Source: Puccinellia tenuiflora
Taxonomy: Eukaryota; Streptophyta; Magnoliopsida; Poales; Poaceae
NCBI GenBank assembly: GCA_012064385.1
Contig: QRDG01000532.1
Location: forward strand, 411,131 to 475,130
Direction of reading: 5' to 3'
DNA length: 64,000 nt
In this document: piece after piece, positions 9,851 to 20,205 of the stretch
Layout of the letters: each line of letters starts with the position of its first letter
Position numbering within the stretch: the stretch's first letter is position 1
Made by a program: the position numbers and the translations under genes
Notes under the pieces: model-generated
What the model was told of the DNA's origin: nothing
What the model saw: only the letters and a program-made list of their open reading frames with translations
Databases searched by the model: none

Positions 9851-12157
9851 GTGGCATATGCCGCCTTCAAGGAACTCAAGCGTGCGATGGCCACCGCCCC
9901 GGTTTTAGCACCTCCAGCTCCAAAGGAGCCCATGCTCATGTACATCGCCGCCTCCAACCGAGTCGTCAGCGTCATCCTAGTGGTGGAACGAGATGAAGTC
10001 GGCAAGCAGCGGCCGGTTCAACGGCCAGTCTACTATCTCAGCGAGGTGCTCTCGCAGTCAAAGCAAAATTACCCGCACTACCAGAAGCTAGTATACGGCG
10101 TGTACATGGCAACGAAGAAGCTGGAGCACTACTTTCAGGAGCATCCGATCAAGGTGATAAGCGATGCTCCGCTTGCCGAGATCATAGGCAACAAGGACAC
10201 AACCGGTAGAGTCGCGAAATGGGCGATCAACCTGACGTCGCACGGAGTCGAATACGACAAGAGAACAGCGATCAAGTCACAGGAGCTGGCGGATTTTCTA
10301 GCGGACTGGACGGAGAAGGACCACGTACCGCCGCCACCCGACCCCGACGAACATTGGCTCATGCACTTCGATGGTTCCAAAAGATACTGGGGACTCGGCG
10401 CCGGAGTCGTCCTCACCTCACCCAAGGGGGGCCGACTCGAATACGTGCTACAAATCCACTTCACGGCGTCCAACAATGTAGCTGAATACGAAGCTCTTGC
10501 GCACGGCCTCAAGCTCGCCAAAGCAATGAACATCAGGCGGATCCTCTGCTACGGCGACTCCGACTTGGTGGTTCAGCAGACCACTGGTCATTGGGACGCC
10601 AAGGACCCCAACATGGCCGCCTACCGCTTCTTCGTCCAGCAACTCGCGGGATGCTTCGACGGATGCGAATTCCACCACATCCACCGCTCCAACAACGAGG
10701 CAACTGACACTTTGGCGAACATTGGTTCTCTTCGCGAGGAAATCCCACCTGACGTCGCCCTCGAGAAGCTATACAAGCCATCCATCGCGTCGTGTCCCGG
10801 CTCCGACTCCATCCGGATGCCGCCGGGCACGGAGTCGGCTGGGCCGGCTCCAGGCAAGCCGGAAGCCGTCGAGGTCCTCGTCATCGAAAAAGCTCCGCCA
10901 TGGACCCAACCCTTCCTCGCCAATGACGAGCTCCCTGCGGACGAGCTCATCGCCAGGAAAATCAAACGTCGAGCAAGTGCTTACACCATCATTAACAACG
11001 AGCTGTACAAACGCAGTGTCTCTGGAATATTCCAGCGCTGTGTGAGCCAGGAAGAAGGAATCAAGATCCTCAAAGAAGTTCATCAAGGCGAATGCGGTCA
11101 TCACGCGTCCTCGAGGGCAATTGTGGCAAAGGCGTTCAGGCACGGGTTCTACTGGCCGACTGCGCTGGCGGACGCAAACCAGCTGGTCCGGCTCTGCAAC
11201 GGCTGTCAACGATTCGCAACGCAGAAGCACACGCCGGCTTCAGCACTCAAGACAATTCCTATCACCTGGCCGTTTGCCGTCTGGGGGCTCGATATGGTTG
11301 GACCGCTGAAGAGATCTAGTGGAGGCATGACACACCTTCTGGTAGCCGTCGACAAGTTCACGAAATGGATTGAAGCCAAGCCGATCAAGAAGCTGGATGG
11401 ACCGACAGCCGTCAAGTTCTTCAAAAGCATCATCTACCGCTTCGGCTACCCCAACAGCATCATCACGGACAATGGGTCGAACTTCGTCAAGGGGGAATTC
11501 GCCAAGTTCTGCGGCAGGACCGGCATCCGGCTCGACGTGGCTTCCATCGCACACCCGCAGTCAAATGGGCAGGTCGAGCGGGCAAATGGCCTCATCCTAT
11601 CCGGCATCAAGCCTCGGTTGCTCGAACCACTCGAGCGGGCAGCCAGCGCATGGGAAGAAGAACTACCTCCCGTCCTCTGGAGCCTATGGACAACCCCGAA
11701 TCGCTCAACCGGCTTCACCCCCTTCTTCCTCATCCACGGGGCTGAAGCCGTCATGCCAACTGACATCGAGCATGATGCGCCCCGAATCGTGTTTTACACA
11801 GAAGCAGAAGCTAAGCAAGCCTACGAAGACGGAATGGACCTGCTCGAGGAAGCGCGCCAGCTTGCTGAGTCAAGATCGGCGATGTATCAGCAACAACTAC
11901 GCAACTACCACAGCCGGCAGGTCAGGCCTGTCCGCTTTCGTGAAGGCGACCTCGTGCTACGACTAATCCAAGACACAAAGAACATGCACAAGCTGTCATC
12001 ACCCTGGGAAGGACCATTCATCGTAAGCAAAGTGCTCATTAACGATGCCTACTACTTGATCGATGCCCGCGAGCACGAGAAGGACACGATGGACAAGGAA
12101 GGCGATGAAACGGAAAGACCATGGAACGCGTCACTCTTGCATCGATTCTACACTTGA
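9851..12157 (+). pseudogene. pol C-terminal part: degenerate RNase H, second RNase H, integrase
   Basis: The longest uninterrupted segment of the polyprotein (768 codons). An RT-linked RNase H comes first; its first catalytic position reads YIAAS instead of a DAS-like motif, so it looks inactive. A second RNase H begins near 10350 with HFDGS, AEYEA, GDSDL and EATD, giving a complete D-E-D-D set. Integrase follows: an HHCC finger near 11100-11210 and a catalytic core with LDMVGP, ITDNGSNF and GQVERAN (D-D-E). A C-terminal beta-rich region ends HRFYT before TGA. No chromodomain is visible. The dual RNase H arrangement is a Tat-lineage hallmark. The upstream stops mean it is probably not expressed as part of a full gag-pol. 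Confidence 0.9.
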
Positions 12158-12998
12158 GAAAGAGCCATGTATGTATCGCCCATGCTATCAATAAAGAAAT
12201 GAGAATGATGAACACATGAGCAGTTTTTTTGTAACTCCTTTTTGCATTTCCTTTCCAGTTTCCCCAGCAGCCGGCAAGCTGCCTTTAGCGGCCGTGTAGC
12301 GTGACTAACCCCTAAACGGCTAACTCTTCGAATCCAGTTAAGGACGGCAAGAGAACAAGCTGGAGGGGGCCAACAACGTGAAAAACGCATAAAGGAAAGT
12401 ACTGCCGGCTGGAAAAATGCTGTTCTATAAACTTGGTCAAGCCGGCAGTCGGCAACTACTTCTCCTATTACGGACAATTAACTACACAACGCTAAACGGC
12501 TAACTCTTCGGATCCGGTTAAGGCCGGCAAGAGAATAAGCTGGAGGCTGACTGTATGTGAAAGACGTAAGAAACAGAAATCGTTGCCGGCTGAGAAAACT
12601 CTGGCCCAACAAACCGGATCCTAACGTTATAGTAGTGTGCATGATCCTGCTGGACGGTGAAGCGCACACGAATGGCGGCGGGAAAGGCTACAGGCGAGTG
12701 TGAAACTGAGCTGAGCAAAGTAAAAAGTACTCCCCATAAACGAAAGAGCAAGTTAACCACTTCGTCATTTCATTTCCCACACAAAAATGCCGCCTCCCGG
12801 CCCTGGAGATTTCAACCCGGCCAACGCGTGAAAGATCAAGCCGGCCACCATCACACAAATGCAAGAGCAAAGCCGAAAAGCATTCGATGTCATTGATAAA
12901 GGCTTACAGCCGGAAGCAGGTTACATAAGCAAAAGAAGGAAGTCCACAGGCGGACAACCTCGCACACGGTCTGAGCCGGCTACAGGACAACCTAAAAG
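12158..12998. repeat. Post-pol spacer with a 180-bp-spaced direct repeat
   Basis: No protein is supported. A diverged direct repeat (CTAAACGGCTAACTCTTCG followed by similar sequence through AGCTGGAGG) occurs at about 12311-12372 and again at about 12491-12552. GCCGGC and TGCCGGCTG motifs are scattered throughout. The region separates the sense pol from the 3' end of the antisense AT-hook/B3-like gene and may hold terminators for both strands. Confidence 0.6.
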
Positions 12999-13613
12999 CT
13001 AAGCGGGAGGCGAAGTCATATCGTCATCGCTCTCCTCCCACTCCTTGAGGCACAGGGAGCCGTCGAAGACCTTGACGTGGAGGACCCCGGTCTGGCGCTT
13101 CAGCTGGAAATGGAGGATGAAGGGAGGCTCCAGGCGGAAGAACTTGGCAAAGGCCTTCCAGCCAGAGAAGAACTCAGCCCGCCGGCGAATCTTCCCACCC
13201 TCTTGGCTGACAGTGACGCGAGCGTGCACCTCCCAGGGGCCCTGGCGAGCTCCAACCCGATGAAGAAGGAATGTGAAGGGGCCTTCCCCCTCCAACGCAT
13301 CGACGACGGCTCGAGGGAGCCACTGAACGCGCTGGATGGGCTCGTAAAGCGTCAGGAGAAACTCCGAGATGGGGAACTCGTCCCAGAAGGCACCTGCAGG
13401 AGATTCCGAGCGAGCGGGAGAGGGGCTCCGTTCGCCCCCAGCCACCGCAGCAGCGACATCTCCACCACCGCCGCGTCCGAGCTTGGGCGGCCGACCTCTG
13501 CCGCGCTTGGTTGCCGCGGCGGAGGACTCGCCAGCGTCCTTCTTCGGCGGACGACCACGGCCGCGCTTTGCCACAGCGGGAGTCCCCAACTCGATCTCTT
13601 TCTTCGGCGCCAT
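12999..13613 (-). CDS. Antisense accessory protein with AT-hooks and a B3-like domain
   Basis: A 204-residue protein starting at ATG 13613 on the strand opposite gag-pol. The start is supported by a TATAAATA box 66 bases upstream. Residues 18-24 and 38-44 are two exact AT-hook cores (GRGRPPK) in a Lys/Arg/Ser-rich N-terminus, which also serves as a likely nuclear signal. About residues 98-190 resemble a plant B3/REM DNA-binding domain: LPRAVVDAL, then W-EVHARV, then GWKAFAKFF at 151-159, and VKVFD at 180-184. The tail is acidic (EEWEESDDD type). Unlike gag-pol it is uninterrupted. Family knowledge: maize Grande carries an antisense gene (gene23) for a nuclear protein in the same kind of 3' region; whether this is its homologue is inference. 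Function is unknown: chromatin binding or regulation of the element are possibilities. Confidence 0.75.
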   Translation of the reverse strand: MAPKKEIELGTPAVAKRGRGRPPKKDAGESSAAATKRGRGRPPKLGRGGGGDVAAAVAGGERSPSPARSESPAGAFWDEFPISEFLLTLYEPIQRVQWLPRAVVDALEGEGPFTFLLHRVGARQGPWEVHARVTVSQEGGKIRRRAEFFSGWKAFAKFFRLEPPFILHFQLKRQTGVLHVKVFDGSLCLKEWEESDDDMTSPPA

Positions 13614-13678
13614 GCTTAGGTGAGGAGAAGGAGCGAGGTGGAAGAGAATACGAAGTAAGGAAGACGCACACGCGCTGC

Positions 13679-13686
13679 TATTTATA
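13679..13686 (-). promoter_or_regulatory. TATA box for the antisense AT-hook/B3-like gene
   Basis: On the minus strand the sequence reads TATAAATA, a consensus plant TATA box, 66 bases before the ATG. That leaves room for a short 5' UTR of about 30-40 bases. It lies between the gene and the 108-bp array, which would therefore be immediately upstream of the promoter. Confidence 0.65.
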
Positions 13687-13780
13687 AGGGGACCCGACGG
13701 TATCTCAACCGTCAGCGTCCCATATCCAAGCGACACGTGGCCACTGACGCAAAAAACGGCGAAGCCGAGGAGGCAAAAGG

Positions 13781-15410
13781 CATGCCACGCCGTCAGCCGG
13801 CAGAAAATTCCCGGGGGCTGCGCAGCCGGCAAGCCGGCTCCGCAGACCCGGACGCACGTTTACAACACCCCGAGTCACGGACTCGGGGGCTACCACGCCG
13901 TCAGCCGGTAGAAAATTCCCGGGGGCTGCGCAGGCGGCAAGCCGGCTCCGCAGACCCGGACGCACGTTTACAACACCCCGAGTCACGGACTCGAGGGCTG
14001 CCACGCCGTCAGCCGCCAGAAAATTCCCGGGGGCTGCACAGCCGGCAAGCCGGCTCCGCAGACCCGGATGCACGTTTACAACACCCCGAGTCACGGACTC
14101 GGGGGCTGCCACACCGTCAGCCGGTAGGAAATTCCCGGGGGCTGCGTAGCCGGCAAGCCGGCTCCGCAAACCTGGACGCATGTCTACAACACCCCGAGTC
14201 ACGGACTCGGGGACTGCCACGCCGTCAGCCGGCAGGAAATTCCCGGGGGCTGCGCAGCCGGCAAGCCGGCTCCACAGACCCGGACGCACATCTAGAACAC
14301 CCCGAGTCACGGACTCGGGGGTTGCCACGCCGTCAGCCGGCAGAAAATTCCCGGGGGCTGCGCAGCCGGCAAGCCGGCTCCGCAGACCCGGACGCATGTC
14401 TACAACACCCCGAGTCACGGACTCGGGGGCTGCCACGCCGTCAGCCGGCAGAAAATTCCCGGGGGCTGCGCAGCCGGCAAGCCGGCTCCGCAGACCCGGA
14501 TGCACATCTACAACACCCCGAGTCACGGACTCGGGGGCTGCCACGCCGTCAGCCGGCAGAAAATTCCCGGGGGCTGCGCAGCCGGCAAGCCGGCTCCGCA
14601 GACCCGGACGCACGTTTACAACACCCCGTGTCACGGACTCCGGGGCTGCCACGCCGTCAGCCGGCAGAAAATTCCCGGGGGCTGCGCAGCCGGCAAGCCG
14701 GCTCCGCAGACCCGGACGCACGTTTACAACACCCCGAGTCACGGACTCGGGGGCTGCCACGCCGTCAGCCGGCAGAAAATTCCCGGGGGCTGCACAGCCG
14801 GCAAGCCGGCTCCGCAGACCCGGATGCACGTTTACAACACCCCGAGTCATGGACTCGGGGGCTGCCACGCCGTCAGCCGGTAGGAAATTCCCGGGGGCTG
14901 CGCAGCCGGCAAGCCGGCTCCGCAGACCCGGACGCATGTCTACAACACCCCGAGTCACGGACTCGGGGGCTGCCACGCCGTCAGCCGACAGGAAATTCCC
15001 GGGGGCTGCGCAGCCGGCAAGCCGGCTCCGCAGACCCGGACGCATATCTACAACACCCCGAGTCATGGACTCGGGGGCTGCCACGCCGTCAGCCGGCAGA
15101 AAATTCCCGGGGGCTGCGCAGCCGGCAAGCCGGCTTCGCAGACCCGGACGCATGTCTACAACACCCCGAGTCACGGACTCGGGGGCTGCCACGCCGTCAG
15201 CCGGCAGAAAATTCCCGGGGGCTGCGCAGCCGGCAAGCCGGCTCCGCAGACTTAGACGCACATCTACAACACCCCGAGTCACGGACTCGGGGGCTGCCAC
15301 GCCGTCAGCCGGCAGGAAATTCCCGGGGGCTGCGCAGCCGGCAAGCCGGCTCCGCAGACCCGGACGCACGTCTACAACACCCCGAGTCACGGACTCGGGG
15401 GCTGCCACGA
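13781..15410. repeat. 108-bp tandem repeat array, about 15 units
   Basis: ACAACACCCCGAG recurs at 13862, 13970, 14078 and onward with a 108-base period to about 15400. Units are highly similar, differing mainly in GCACGTTT versus GCATGTCT or GCACATCT variants. Every unit has a perfect 9-bp hairpin (CCCCGAGTC and GACTCGGGG around ACG), a GCCGGCAAGCCGGC motif and two G-rich motifs resembling the element's own polypurine tract. All frames are open because the period is a multiple of three. The array lies between the two antisense genes, upstream of one and downstream of the other. Confidence 0.95.
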
Positions 15411-15727
15411 TATCATGACGGTGAAAGAAAAACACAAAACAAGCAAAGGACATAAAATTTCGACCCGGCTCGATGCTCAAGCCGGCCCGAAATTCAGGGG
15501 CTAGGCATGGTGATTATCATCACCAAAACAAACACGAGTTCTGGCACAAAGGCCCAGCAATCATAGAGAAAACGACATCCACGATAGCAATCAACGACAG
15601 GAAGCAGAATAGCGAGTTTTACAAGGCAATCATCAAGGACACCCAAAATAACAAGACAGGTAACGTGTCAGGACAGTTAACAGAACGGAACGACAAATAC
15701 GCCTGGCATTTCGGGGAAGCAAACAAA
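15411..15727. other. Spacer between array and antisense multi-exon gene
   Basis: Equivalent to 659-972 of the truncated copy. I see no coding sequence. It carries GGTGATTATCATCACC near 15509 and would be the 3' flanking region of the antisense gene. Confidence 0.55.
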
Positions 15728-18700
15728 TCAGATAGCAGCGGCATCGGAGGCGGTAGCAGCGTTGCCGGCTCCAGCGCCTTCAGTCGGCTGAGCCGTCGCG
15801 GACGGCTCGGCAGGCACCAACTTCGTGAAGTCCACCGCCTCGGCAATTCTCCCTGAGGCCATGAAGATCTCCGGACGCAGGCTCGCGAGGGACGTTCCCG
15901 TGCGAAAGCCACCCACCAGCATGCTCATCTGCACGCTCGGATACCATGACTTCACCAAGGCCAACGCCATGTCGGTGCCTCCGCGCGCCGCCATCTCCAC
16001 CTGCTCGTCGATGCCGGCTGGCGCCCCTTCAAGCCGGACGTGCAAGTCGTGGAGAGCGGTTGGCAAGGGGGCATCCGGCCATAGGTTCTCAAGCACGCCG
16101 TCGGCCGCTTCCTTCAGCCGTTTGAACTCTTGGCCAAATCGGAGAAGACGGGAGGAGGCGGTCGGAGCGGACCCAGCAGCGGCACCAGAGGACTCCGGCC
16201 GGGAATGCACCTAGGCGGCGTCTTTCTGGATTTGCGCATCCACCTCGGGATAAAGGCTTGCAGTTCAAACCGGTGAGGCCGAGTAGAAGACCCCAAGCAA
16301 GAAATCAAGGAGAAAGAGACCTCACTTACCAAGGATAAGTTCGTTCACGCGCTCGACCTCCTTGATCAGGCCGCCCACCAACTGCTCATGCTCGAGTTCA
16401 CGCGCCTTGGCCGCCTGGACGATCTGGTCGTTGGACTCGACGGACTCCTTCAGCTGGTTCCGCAGCTCATCAGCATTCTTGCGGAGCGACTCGACCTCAC
16501 ACTGCCTCCATTGCTCGGCTTCCCGCAATTTCTTCGCCTCCTCGCCCAGCCGGACGACCTCCAGGCGGCGCTCCTCCGACGTTTTCTCCGCCGCCTGGAG
16601 ATCGGCCTTGACCAACGCCAGGGCGGCGTCCTTCTTCTTCAGCTGCCTCTCCAAGCCGGTGCGGGAGGTGGTGTCGCCTGAGGGGACCGAACCATCATCA
16701 GACCAAGCCGTGCAAGAAAAAATACAAAACGCCAAGACAGAAGATGCGAGCGAGAAAGGAAACCAAACCTTTGGCCGCCTCAAGCTCTCGCTTGAGAAAT
16801 GTCGTCTCCTTAGCCGCCTCAGCAAAGCCATACTCTATTGAGGAGCGGAGCAACGTTATGTTGGCCAAATTCTCCTGAGCCTTCTGCTCCACCAGCGCGG
16901 CGAGGGGGAACCTCCCCGATGCGTCAGGCAGAGCCGGCACCGGCCCGGAATACGGAGGAGAAGACACCAAGATTGATTGGCGAGGACCAGGGAGCGGAGC
17001 CGTTGCCCCCGCTATGGCCTTGTCCTTGGCCGTCTCGGCCACTGACAAGGAAGGAGTGGGGAAGGCGAGGTCTCCGGCCCCGGCGCCGGGCCGGAGAACT
17101 GTCTTGAAAGCATCCACTGACGCCTCGGTGCCACTGCCTGAAACTGGAGGGTCGAAGTCGACCACGAGGGGAGCTGCGTCCACCAGCGCCCGGCTGTCCG
17201 GCCCGAGGTCCGCCTCCACCGTCACCGCCTCGAGAGGCGGGCCGGCCGCTTGCATCACAGGGGCCTCGGTGGCAGGTACCGAGGCCGACTCCGCCATCGC
17301 GATGGGCGCCGCCTCCACTGTTGGAAGTGGCACTCTGCAAAATGAAGAAAGCGTCACCACCAAGAAGTATAGGCTGCAAGATTTCCGCTTCAGGACAAGG
17401 ACTTACCCGTCGCGCGAGCCCAGTTCCACGGGCTTCCTCCTCTTCAAGCGCTTTGGCGGAGGAGCCGGCGCATCGTCGGGCAGGCGCTTCCCGCCTCCGG
17501 AGAGCACCTCCCCGCCCTTCGCAGGAACGGCGGAGTCGTCATCCGGCCGCTCTGTAGGGGCCGGTACCACTCCAACCACAACACCGGCCTCCGCGGTCTA
17601 GCCGGCGTCCGCGCCTGCTCCCGCCTTCTCCTCAGCCGCCTTGGCAGCAGCCAGCTACTTCGCGGCCATCTTGGAGTCCATCTCCTCCCGGATCAAATCC
17701 GCCTGTGCCAGCTCCGCGTAAATAGCCTTTTCCATATCTTCAATGCTCAAGTCGTAACCAGGATCGATAGCAAGAGTAGGATTAACCACCTGGACGCTGG
17801 TTCCGCCGGCGAGAGATTCCGCCCTCTCCGCATCCTTTGCCTCCTTCTGCTCTGCCGCGACTTTGGACAAGGCTTCTTCCACGATGGCATCCACCTTTTT
17901 CTCCGCTATCGATTTCCCGGCGGGCGTCAAGCCGGCCGTGGTCGGCCGGCTGTACACTGAAGAAAGCATCTTTGCGGGGGGCGCGCCCCGCTTCATGAAC
18001 GACCCGCCTCGCTTGCGGACGCTCTCACCTGCATCTGAGTCGGCGGCCGTCTTTGACCGCCTCTCCTTTATGATCTGGGGAGAGGGCGACGATCGAGCCT
18101 TCTGGATGCTCGCCTCCAGCTCCTTCGTCCTGCGGCTGGACACGCCCGGCTTGGAGGCTGGCACGGAAGAAGAACCTTCAGAATCTGGCTCAGAGCTACT
18201 GGAGAGATCGACAAATATCCGCACGCCCCCACCGCTGTTTTGTTCGGCGAAGTCGGATGCGGGAGACTAACCACGGGGAGCCAGAGCCGGCGCCGCTGCG
18301 CCGCGCTCCAAACCCGGGCCCCCGTGGGTGGCCCGGTCGGAATCAGAGTCGGCCGTGACGGGGCTTGCCCCGGCGCGACCGCCATCATCATCATCCTCGA
18401 CATCGTTGTCATCAGACAACTCCATGGAGTCGTCGTGCCTAGCCGGCCGCTTCCCCGCATCTGGTGCAAGGGGGGAGTCACCACCCGCCTCAGCATCCGA
18501 GGCGGTCTCTTCGCTGCCTTCCTCTTCGTCGGAGACACTCTCCTCGCTAGGGTCCGCCTGCTCCTCCTGGGGGGGAGCGGGCCGGTCTGCCCTGAAGACG
18601 ATGTCAAGGTCTTCGGCCCTCTGAAGATCGCAAATCTGCAAAGAGGCGCCAGCCGGATAAGTACACAGCCGGCTCGAAGGAATACGCGACAAGAAAGGGC

Positions 18701-19577
18701 GAAAGGAACTAACCACCGGAGCGCGCCGCGCGCGTGAAAACGGCTCCACGCCGAACTGCCACTTCCGCTCAATCGCGTTGGTGATCACCTGGCCGGCCCA
18801 GCGTCGCAACTCACCCGGCCCCCAGGCTTCCACGCAAGCCCGGGTGGGGTCTCGGAGACCCGAATAAAAGCACATCTTGTGCGCTCTATCTTGCAACGGG
18901 TACACCCGCCTAGCCAGCCAAGCCAGCGTCAAATCCCTGGAGGTCAGGCCGCCTGCGATCAGGTCCTTCACCCGAGCCGTCACGGCCGCCTCCAGGCCTT
19001 CATCAAGGGGCGCCTTCCGGTTCCAGGACTTGTCCGCGGGCGATTGGTTCTTGAACTGGGGGAGCCCAACCCGGTCCTCTGCCGTGAGGTTCCGAACATA
19101 AAAATAGCTACTCTGCCACTTCTTGACGGATTCGAGCAGATGAACCTTGGGGAAAAGGACATTCTTCGTGGACACGGAAACGCATCCGCATTCCCGCAGC
19201 TTCCTACCGCTAGTCTGGGCGCGGAGGAAGAAAAACAACCCGAACAGCTCCATGCAGGGCCAGAGGCCCAGATATGCCTCGCAGAGGGTCACGAAGCAGG
19301 AGAGCAGCGTAATGCTGTTCGCCCCTAAGTGGTGGAGCTGCAAACCGTAGAAGTTGAGGAACTCCCGCAGGAAGGGACTCGCCGGCAATGCCAGTCCCCT
19401 CGCCATATGCGAGGCGAACACCACCGATTCGTTCGCCACCGCGACCGGTGAAATCTCCTCGTCGCCAGGAACACAGATCCCAACTTCTCCTTCGCAGCCG
19501 ATGAGCATCCCGCTACGGAGCCTCTTGAGCTCCTCGCTGTCAACGCTGGACCCCATCCAGGCTCCAGAGCTCGCCAT
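15728..19577 (-). pseudogene. Antisense multi-exon accessory gene (Transposase_28-like N-terminus), decayed
   Basis: Minus strand, ATG at 19577. Proposed exons are 19577-18272, 18234-17407, 17334-16769, 16677-16330 and about 16256-15728. The first encodes a domain of the Pfam type 'putative gypsy type transposon' (motifs LPASPFLREFLNFYGL, LHHLGANSI, FVTLCEAYLG), then a second globular stretch (SYFYVRNL, RVYPLQDR) and an acidic tail. Later exons are Lys/Ser-rich, Pro/Ala-rich and a long coiled coil (ERQLKKKDAALALVK...). Introns are short: 72 nt with GTAAGT and TTTTGCAG at 17406-17335, and 91 nt at 16768-16678; both keep phase. Defects: a one-base deletion in a G-run near 18226, TAG at 17657-17655 and 17600-17598, a damaged acceptor near 16257, and a TAG shortly after it. 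A product of roughly 1,190 aa is inferred for the undamaged gene. Role unknown. Confidence 0.7.
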
Positions 19578-20190
19578 TGAGGTTCGGTTCCCCGTCGGAG
19601 AAGAGGCGATGTCGACGAAGAAGAAGGAAGTGTTGGGAGAATGCACGGGAAGGAGGTAATCTTGGAGGAGATTGGAGTCAGAGCGCAGGCACGAGAGTGG
19701 AACGGTTGCTCGAACCGTTTGCCACTTCCCCCTTTTGTACGAGCAAGGAGCCGTGGGCGGGGACGTGCATCCGCACGACGCGTGGCGTGCGGTTACGCCA
19801 AACCGTCCGCAAAGGATCCCGCAAGCGAGCGGTTGCCGCAGGGGATCCCCACGACGAAGCCGAGGCGTTCTGCCTCGATCCCCGGAGAAGGCCTCCAAGC
19901 GGACGGGACGGGGGAACGTGGCTGACGTAAGCCACGACCCAGGCCCTCAAGCCGGCCATTCCGGGCCGCCAAGATCTACTGTTCCCGCTCCACGCAGCCG
20001 AACAAGTCAACGACAACTTCAACAATATGCAGCCAAGGTCAGGGATGCCCGCGGAGCTTTCCCCACGCGCAAGTCTCATCTTCACCCGGCTCCGATTTCA
20101 GCCGGCCCTATCTCCGACCTCGACGTCCCAAACATAGCAAGATCAAGGGGAAGATCGAGAAGTCTTCCCAGCAAGCTAGCAAGACTCCAC
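19578..20190. other. Region between antisense gene start and 3' LTR
   Basis: No sense-strand gene is supported. It should hold the promoter and 5' UTR of the minus-strand gene. I found no clear TATA box, unlike the AT-hook/B3-like gene. The minus-strand frame is open upstream of the ATG to 19898, so a longer N-terminus cannot be ruled out. Confidence 0.45.
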
Positions 20191-20205
20191 GATCTCGGGG
20201 GCTAG
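20191..20205 (+). promoter_or_regulatory. Polypurine tract of the Tat-like gypsy element
   Basis: GATCTCGGGGGCTAG abuts the TGTCGGGG start of the 3' LTR. It is the plus-strand priming site expected there. Its CTCGGGGGCT core is repeated in each unit of the 108-bp array. Confidence 0.7.

Noticed and set aside
13781..15410. Possible CRISPR-like array (regular repeats with hairpins)
   Set aside because: There are no unique spacers; the whole 108-bp unit is repeated. The context is a plant retrotransposon, with no cas genes.
13705..15480. Very long reading frames (400-590 codons) on both strands across the 108-bp array
   Set aside because: The repeat period is a multiple of three, so any frame without a stop in one unit stays open through all units. 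The frames are low-complexity repeats with no domain and the same effect occurs at 1-658.
18240..18737. Sense-strand frames in the 16-20 kb part of the gypsy element
   Set aside because: They are shadows of the better supported minus-strand exons, which have splice signals and recognisable domains; the sense frames are Arg/Pro/Ser-rich without motifs.
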